Positions 60,782 through 64,000 of a DNA stretch of 64,000 nucleotides are shown in pieces (positions within the stretch are counted from its first letter, which is position 1; the number at the start of each line of letters is the position of its first letter). Position numbers and translations under genes: made by a program. The notes below the pieces were generated by a model. The model saw only the letters and a program-made list of their open reading frames with translations. It was not told the DNA's origin and searched no databases. This DNA comes from Flavobacterium flevense (lineage in GTDB: Bacteria; Bacteroidota; Bacteroidia; Flavobacteriales; Flavobacteriaceae), in the NCBI RefSeq assembly GCF_900142775.1, contig NZ_FRCC01000002.1, positions 186,001-250,000 of the forward strand. Direction: 5' to 3'.

Positions 60782-61537
60782 ATGAATAAAACAGCACTAA
60801 TAACTGGAGCAACCAGCGGAATAGGGAAAGCAACGGCACAACTTTTAGCCCAAAACAATTATACTATTATCCTTTGCGGAAGACGTCAGCATCGATTAGA
60901 TAAACTTGAAAAAGAACTTAGCCTGATTACTAAAGTCCACTGTCTTTCATTTGATGTCAGTAATAAAAAAGCAGTTTTTGAAAAAATAAATGCTCTGCCG
61001 GAATCCTTTTCTACAATCGATATTCTCATTAACAACGCCGGAAATGCGCATGGTTTAGACCCTATTCAAAACGGTAATTTAGAAGATTGGGAAAACATGA
61101 TTGATATTAATTTAAAAGGACTCTTGTATGTTTCCAAAGCTGTAATTCCAAAAATGATTGCACAACAATCAGGACATATTATCAACATTGGTTCAACCGC
61201 AGCAAAGGAAGTTTATGTAAATGGAAATGTGTATTGCGCCACAAAACATGCGGTTGATGCGCTTAATAAAGCAATGAAAATGGATTTGAATCCGCACGGA
61301 ATTCGAGTAGGAGCCATTCATCCCGGACTTGTAGAAACTGAATTTAGTCAGGTTCGTTTTAAAGGTGATACCGAAAAAGCGACCAATGTTTATAAAGGAT
61401 TTACACCGTTAAAAGCAGAAGATATTGCTGATATCATTCATTTTGTGATATCAAGACCTTACCATGTTAACATCTCTGATTTAGTGGTCATGTGTACCGC
61501 ACAAGGTTCGGCAACGATGATTCAAAGAGCGGAATAA
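60782..61537 (+). CDS. short-chain dehydrogenase/reductase, serine-dehydrogenase-like
   Basis: 251 residues from the ATG at 60782 (the open frame begins earlier with TTG). Cofactor motif TGATSGIGKAT, NNAG in LINNAGNAHGL, and the catalytic S/Y/K set with YCATKHAVDAL. The NNAGNAHGL and HPGLVETEFS stretches recall the YdfG group acting on 3-hydroxy acids such as L-allo-threonine. Substrate not certain. Confidence 0.9.
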   Translation: MNKTALITGATSGIGKATAQLLAQNNYTIILCGRRQHRLDKLEKELSLITKVHCLSFDVSNKKAVFEKINALPESFSTIDILINNAGNAHGLDPIQNGNLEDWENMIDINLKGLLYVSKAVIPKMIAQQSGHIINIGSTAAKEVYVNGNVYCATKHAVDALNKAMKMDLNPHGIRVGAIHPGLVETEFSQVRFKGDTEKATNVYKGFTPLKAEDIADIIHFVISRPYHVNISDLVVMCTAQGSATMIQRAE

Positions 61538-61542
61538 CCATA

Positions 61543-61574
61543 AAAAAACAGCTCAAATCAATGAGCTGTTTTTT
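61543..61574 (+). terminator. bidirectional terminator
   Basis: 13-bp stem AAAAAACAGCTCA / TGAGCTGTTTTTT, 6-base loop, then more T; lies between convergent genes. Confidence 0.88.
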
Positions 61575-61592
61575 TTATATTTTTTTACTTTT

Positions 61593-62414
61593 TTATTCGA
61601 AAGAAACAGATCCTACATTAGTAATTTCTCCATTTTCAACTACTACATCAGTAATCGTAATTGGCGTTTTTCCCGAAGCAACATCCGGAGTCAACGTTAC
61701 TGTATAAGTTCCCGCCGGAACACCATTTAACTGGAACAATCCTGTTTCTCCAGCAAAAGTAGTAATAACAGCATCTCCTACTGGAACAGAAACTTCGACC
61801 TGATAACCTTCCAGGACAGGATTTATTGCTCCTTTAATTACTCCTGAAGTAGCTGTAGCCGAAACATGAATTACAGGTTTTAAATTATACATTCCTGAAC
61901 CTCCGGCTGAAACGATAGATTTAGCTACATCAAAATCTAAAATAAATTCATAAGTAGCACCCGGCTCCAATGTTTGATTAACCATTAATTTTAACCCTGA
62001 CTGCATCGCACTTGGAGTATCTAAATCAATTACTTCACCATCTTTTAAAAGAGTATTGTTCTCTCCTAAAACTAATCGTATCTGTCCCAGATATCCCGAT
62101 GGAACCAACTCATCAGCCAATAAAACATTTACACCTCCTGTTAAATCTAATAAATTATATATACCGGGAGTAAAATCATCATCAACAATACTTACCCAGC
62201 CTTCACTGTCATTAGTATCATCAGAAGATTTAATCATTATATCCTGTACATCAATATTTACTTCATCATAATCTCCTGGTGCATCTACCATTCGAACTGT
62301 CATTCTTGAAGTTTGAGAGCTGTCGTCATTATCGTTATTATTACAAGCTGTAAAAAAGCTCGCAAGCAAAACAATGACAAAGAAAAACTGGGGGCAAAAT
62401 TTAATCTTTTTCAT
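61593..62414 (-). CDS. DUF4382 lipoprotein
   Basis: 273 residues with lipobox FTAC (Cys24) and an Asn/Asp-rich start after the Cys. The first domain is DUF4382 (MTVRMVDAPGDYDEVNIDV then VNVLLADELVPSGYLGQIRLVL). The last 70 residues (GVIKGAINPVLEGYQVEVSV ... GTYTVTLTP) look like a carboxypeptidase-regulatory-like beta sandwich. Probably exposed at the outer membrane; role unknown. Confidence 0.9.
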   Translation of the reverse strand: MKKIKFCPQFFFVIVLLASFFTACNNNDNDDSSQTSRMTVRMVDAPGDYDEVNIDVQDIMIKSSDDTNDSEGWVSIVDDDFTPGIYNLLDLTGGVNVLLADELVPSGYLGQIRLVLGENNTLLKDGEVIDLDTPSAMQSGLKLMVNQTLEPGATYEFILDFDVAKSIVSAGGSGMYNLKPVIHVSATATSGVIKGAINPVLEGYQVEVSVPVGDAVITTFAGETGLFQLNGVPAGTYTVTLTPDVASGKTPITITDVVVENGEITNVGSVSFE

Positions 62415-62521
62415 TTTATTTAACGTATTTAAAATTAGTATATTGACAACGCAATAAAAACAATAAAATTGCTGAAAAAACGGTATTTTTTTTTAAAATA
62501 AATCATAAATCTTATTTTCAG

Positions 62522-63658
62522 ATGATTAACAAACGGCTTTTAATAAAAAATTTGCTCGCTCATAATGATGAAAATAGTTTTTACGACAAAAAACGCCAAC
62601 TAAATTTACACACAAAAGAAGGAAAATCCAAATTTTTAAAACACATTTGTGCCCTATCTAACTCCAATCCAGCCAACAACTCCTATATTGTGGTAGGGGT
62701 GGAAGATCAGGACAACGAAATTGTAGGTGCCGATTTTTTTGATGACAGTCATATTCAGAATCTTATTAATGCCTATTTAGAAAATCCTCCTAAAATTCAG
62801 TATGAAAACGTTCCTTTTCCAAATTTACCCAAAGACAAGGTAATAGGTTTAGTAACCATCAAACCCAAGAATAAAATCTCTTCGTTTAAAAAAGGGATTC
62901 ATACCATACCGGCACAAAGCGTTTTTATAAGGCGTGGCAGCAACACCACTCCCGTTGAAGATAAAATTGATAAAAATTATCCCAATACAGAAACGGTTAT
63001 TGACCTTGAAAACAATTCCCGTAATAATATAAAATATACACTTGACGGTGTTTTTGATTTTATGAATTTCCGCCATAAAGACATGGCTCCCAAATACAAA
63101 GTTTTTAAAGAGTTATTTGTTATTTGCTGGGCTGGGATTCCTAAAACGGTTCGTGACAAAACGTTTTTATCCCGTGTAGATATTGAACTAATTAATGAAC
63201 ATATTAAACTTTTTTATTCGGCTCAGGATGTGGTTACCATTTCTTTTGATGAAGATACTTTTACCATCATTGAATATGTACCGTTGGGTTTGAATGATAA
63301 AACCAGCTATTATCCATTAGAACAACAAACTATTTATTTTTTTGAAAATGGCTATTACAAAATTGAAAGCAAAATGCTTTTTGAACCGCCAGCATTCAAC
63401 AGAAAAATGCTCTTTCACATCTATAACAACAATGAAGCTTTAATAAAAAAGCTCATGAAAGGCATTCAGCTCACTCCCGGAGAACTCAAAGACCTTGAAA
63501 ATCTTCCTTCGACTTTTATGATTTGTTATCTTAACGGTTTTGAAGACGCTAAAAAGAAATTAATTGATGCTAAAAATCATCTGAAAGCTTTTCCTTCCAT
63601 TTATTTGTCCTTTAAAGAAGCGATGCGAATTCTGCGCAAAATGAAATATGATATGTGA
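62522..63658 (+). CDS. AlbA_2/Schlafen-type ATP-binding domain protein
   Basis: 378 residues. The N-terminal AlbA_2 domain (NLHTKEGKSKFLKHICALSN, SYIVVGVEDQDNEIVGADFF) covers residues 25-150. It lacks the typical E-x-x-E-F(K) stretch at full strength, reading KEGKSKFLKHI. The C-terminal 220 residues have no family I can name. AlbA_2 proteins are often called transcriptional regulators, but no HTH is visible here. Cytosolic. Confidence 0.75.
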   Translation: MINKRLLIKNLLAHNDENSFYDKKRQLNLHTKEGKSKFLKHICALSNSNPANNSYIVVGVEDQDNEIVGADFFDDSHIQNLINAYLENPPKIQYENVPFPNLPKDKVIGLVTIKPKNKISSFKKGIHTIPAQSVFIRRGSNTTPVEDKIDKNYPNTETVIDLENNSRNNIKYTLDGVFDFMNFRHKDMAPKYKVFKELFVICWAGIPKTVRDKTFLSRVDIELINEHIKLFYSAQDVVTISFDEDTFTIIEYVPLGLNDKTSYYPLEQQTIYFFENGYYKIESKMLFEPPAFNRKMLFHIYNNNEALIKKLMKGIQLTPGELKDLENLPSTFMICYLNGFEDAKKKLIDAKNHLKAFPSIYLSFKEAMRILRKMKYDM

Positions 63659-63666
63659 TGACTTTG

Positions 63667-64000
63667 CTAAATAGCGTCAATAAGACCTTTAATAAGCTCA
63701 ATTAATTTTTCCTTTGATACCGGCTTTATGATATAATCTGAAACTAAATTGTTTTTTTTAGCCAGTAAAACATCACTGGGAGATATAGATGAAGAACAAA
63801 TATAGATGGTTATTTTTTTATCTATTTTAGGTGCCAATTTCGTAAATTCATCCAGAAATTGCCATCCATCCATTATAGGCATACTAAGATCCAGTAATAT
63901 AATTTCCGGCAACGCATCAGAATTGTTACAATTCTCCTTAAGAAAGTTTATTGCATCTAATCCATTACCAAAAACCTTAATCAATTCGACTAAATTAGTG
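63667..64000 (-). CDS. response-regulator receiver protein, 5' end cut by window edge
   Basis: The frame is open to the right edge (about 110 visible residues, ...TNLVELIKVFGNGLDAINFL). The phospho-acceptor lies in EIILLDLSMPIMDGWQFLDEF, the conserved Ser/Thr near ICSSS and the Lys in IIKPVSKEKL. The N-terminal 25 residues with the acidic pair lie outside. No output domain follows, so it is a stand-alone receiver of the Rcp1/CheY type, convergent to the AlbA_2 gene with an 8-base gap. Confidence 0.9.
   Translation of the reverse strand, partial: TNLVELIKVFGNGLDAINFLKENCNNSDALPEIILLDLSMPIMDGWQFLDEFTKLAPKIDKKITIYICSSSISPSDVLLAKKNNLVSDYIIKPVSKEKLIELIKGLIDAI

Noticed and set aside
1..64000. Histidine kinase at the left edge and receiver at the right edge as one two-component pair
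   Set aside because: They are at opposite ends of a linear window about 63 kb apart; no evidence that they are neighbours or partners.

Overview
The window looks like a chromosomal stretch of a Flavobacterium-like member of the Bacteroidota. Support comes from the low GC content, TAnnTTTG-type -7 promoter boxes ahead of many genes, a complete Bat (aerotolerance) operon, a TonB-dependent receptor with a carboxypeptidase-regulatory-like N-terminus, DUF3108, DUF4382, DUF5690 and CvpA proteins, tryptophan 2,3-dioxygenase and NADP-type glutamate dehydrogenase. I see no rRNA, tRNA, CRISPR array, intact insertion sequence or prophage.

Layout. 1-9 kb: a truncated membrane histidine kinase, a BI-1/YccA protein, DNA polymerase IV with a Gcr-type 'recombinase' membrane protein, a CYTH phosphohydrolase, an RlpA-like lipoprotein-type factor, a small membrane protein and glucose-6-phosphate isomerase. 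9-17 kb: DUF3108 / tryptophan dioxygenase / M23 peptidase operon, a candidate small RNA, a patatin-BamA-like protein with UvrC, and a Fic protein. 18-24.4 kb: a succinylglutamate desuccinylase-like protein with 5-FTHF cyclo-ligase, LspA, a zinc-less DksA-like protein and IleS. 24.4-27.4 kb is an accessory patch: 57-bp tandem repeats, two orphan genes, a gene remnant, a perfect palindrome, RecO and a large nested inverted repeat. 27.4-39 kb: GdhA and housekeeping genes (YicC, Gmk, NadD, GpsA) interrupted by a four-helix-bundle (23S intervening-sequence type) gene, and a LysR / DJ-1 / iron-alcohol-dehydrogenase module.

40.1-48.2 kb is the most distinctive part: an XRE-cupin regulator, a phosphonatase-like HAD hydrolase, an FAD amine oxidase, a DUF5690/MFS-type transporter, a zinc-binding dehydrogenase and a TonB-dependent receptor. 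The enzymes match three families that recur together in proposed phosphonate catabolism. A previously unlabelled palindrome, TTTAC-N5-GTAAA, occurs at least six times, at or near the start of every transcription unit of this cluster, including across the predicted start site of the regulator itself. I read this as one regulon for uptake and degradation of an aminophosphonate.

48.4-60.4 kb: two conserved orphans, PheS, CvpA and the eight-gene Bat operon (MoxR, DUF58, BatD-like, BatA, BatB, BatC, BatD, BatE). 60.7-64 kb: a short-chain dehydrogenase, a DUF4382 lipoprotein, an AlbA_2/Schlafen-type protein and a truncated response-regulator receiver. Short dispersed repeats (CTAAGGACTA units, ACGAATTACAC units, CCGCAAATT units, GGCTTTAGCC units) fill many intergenic gaps.
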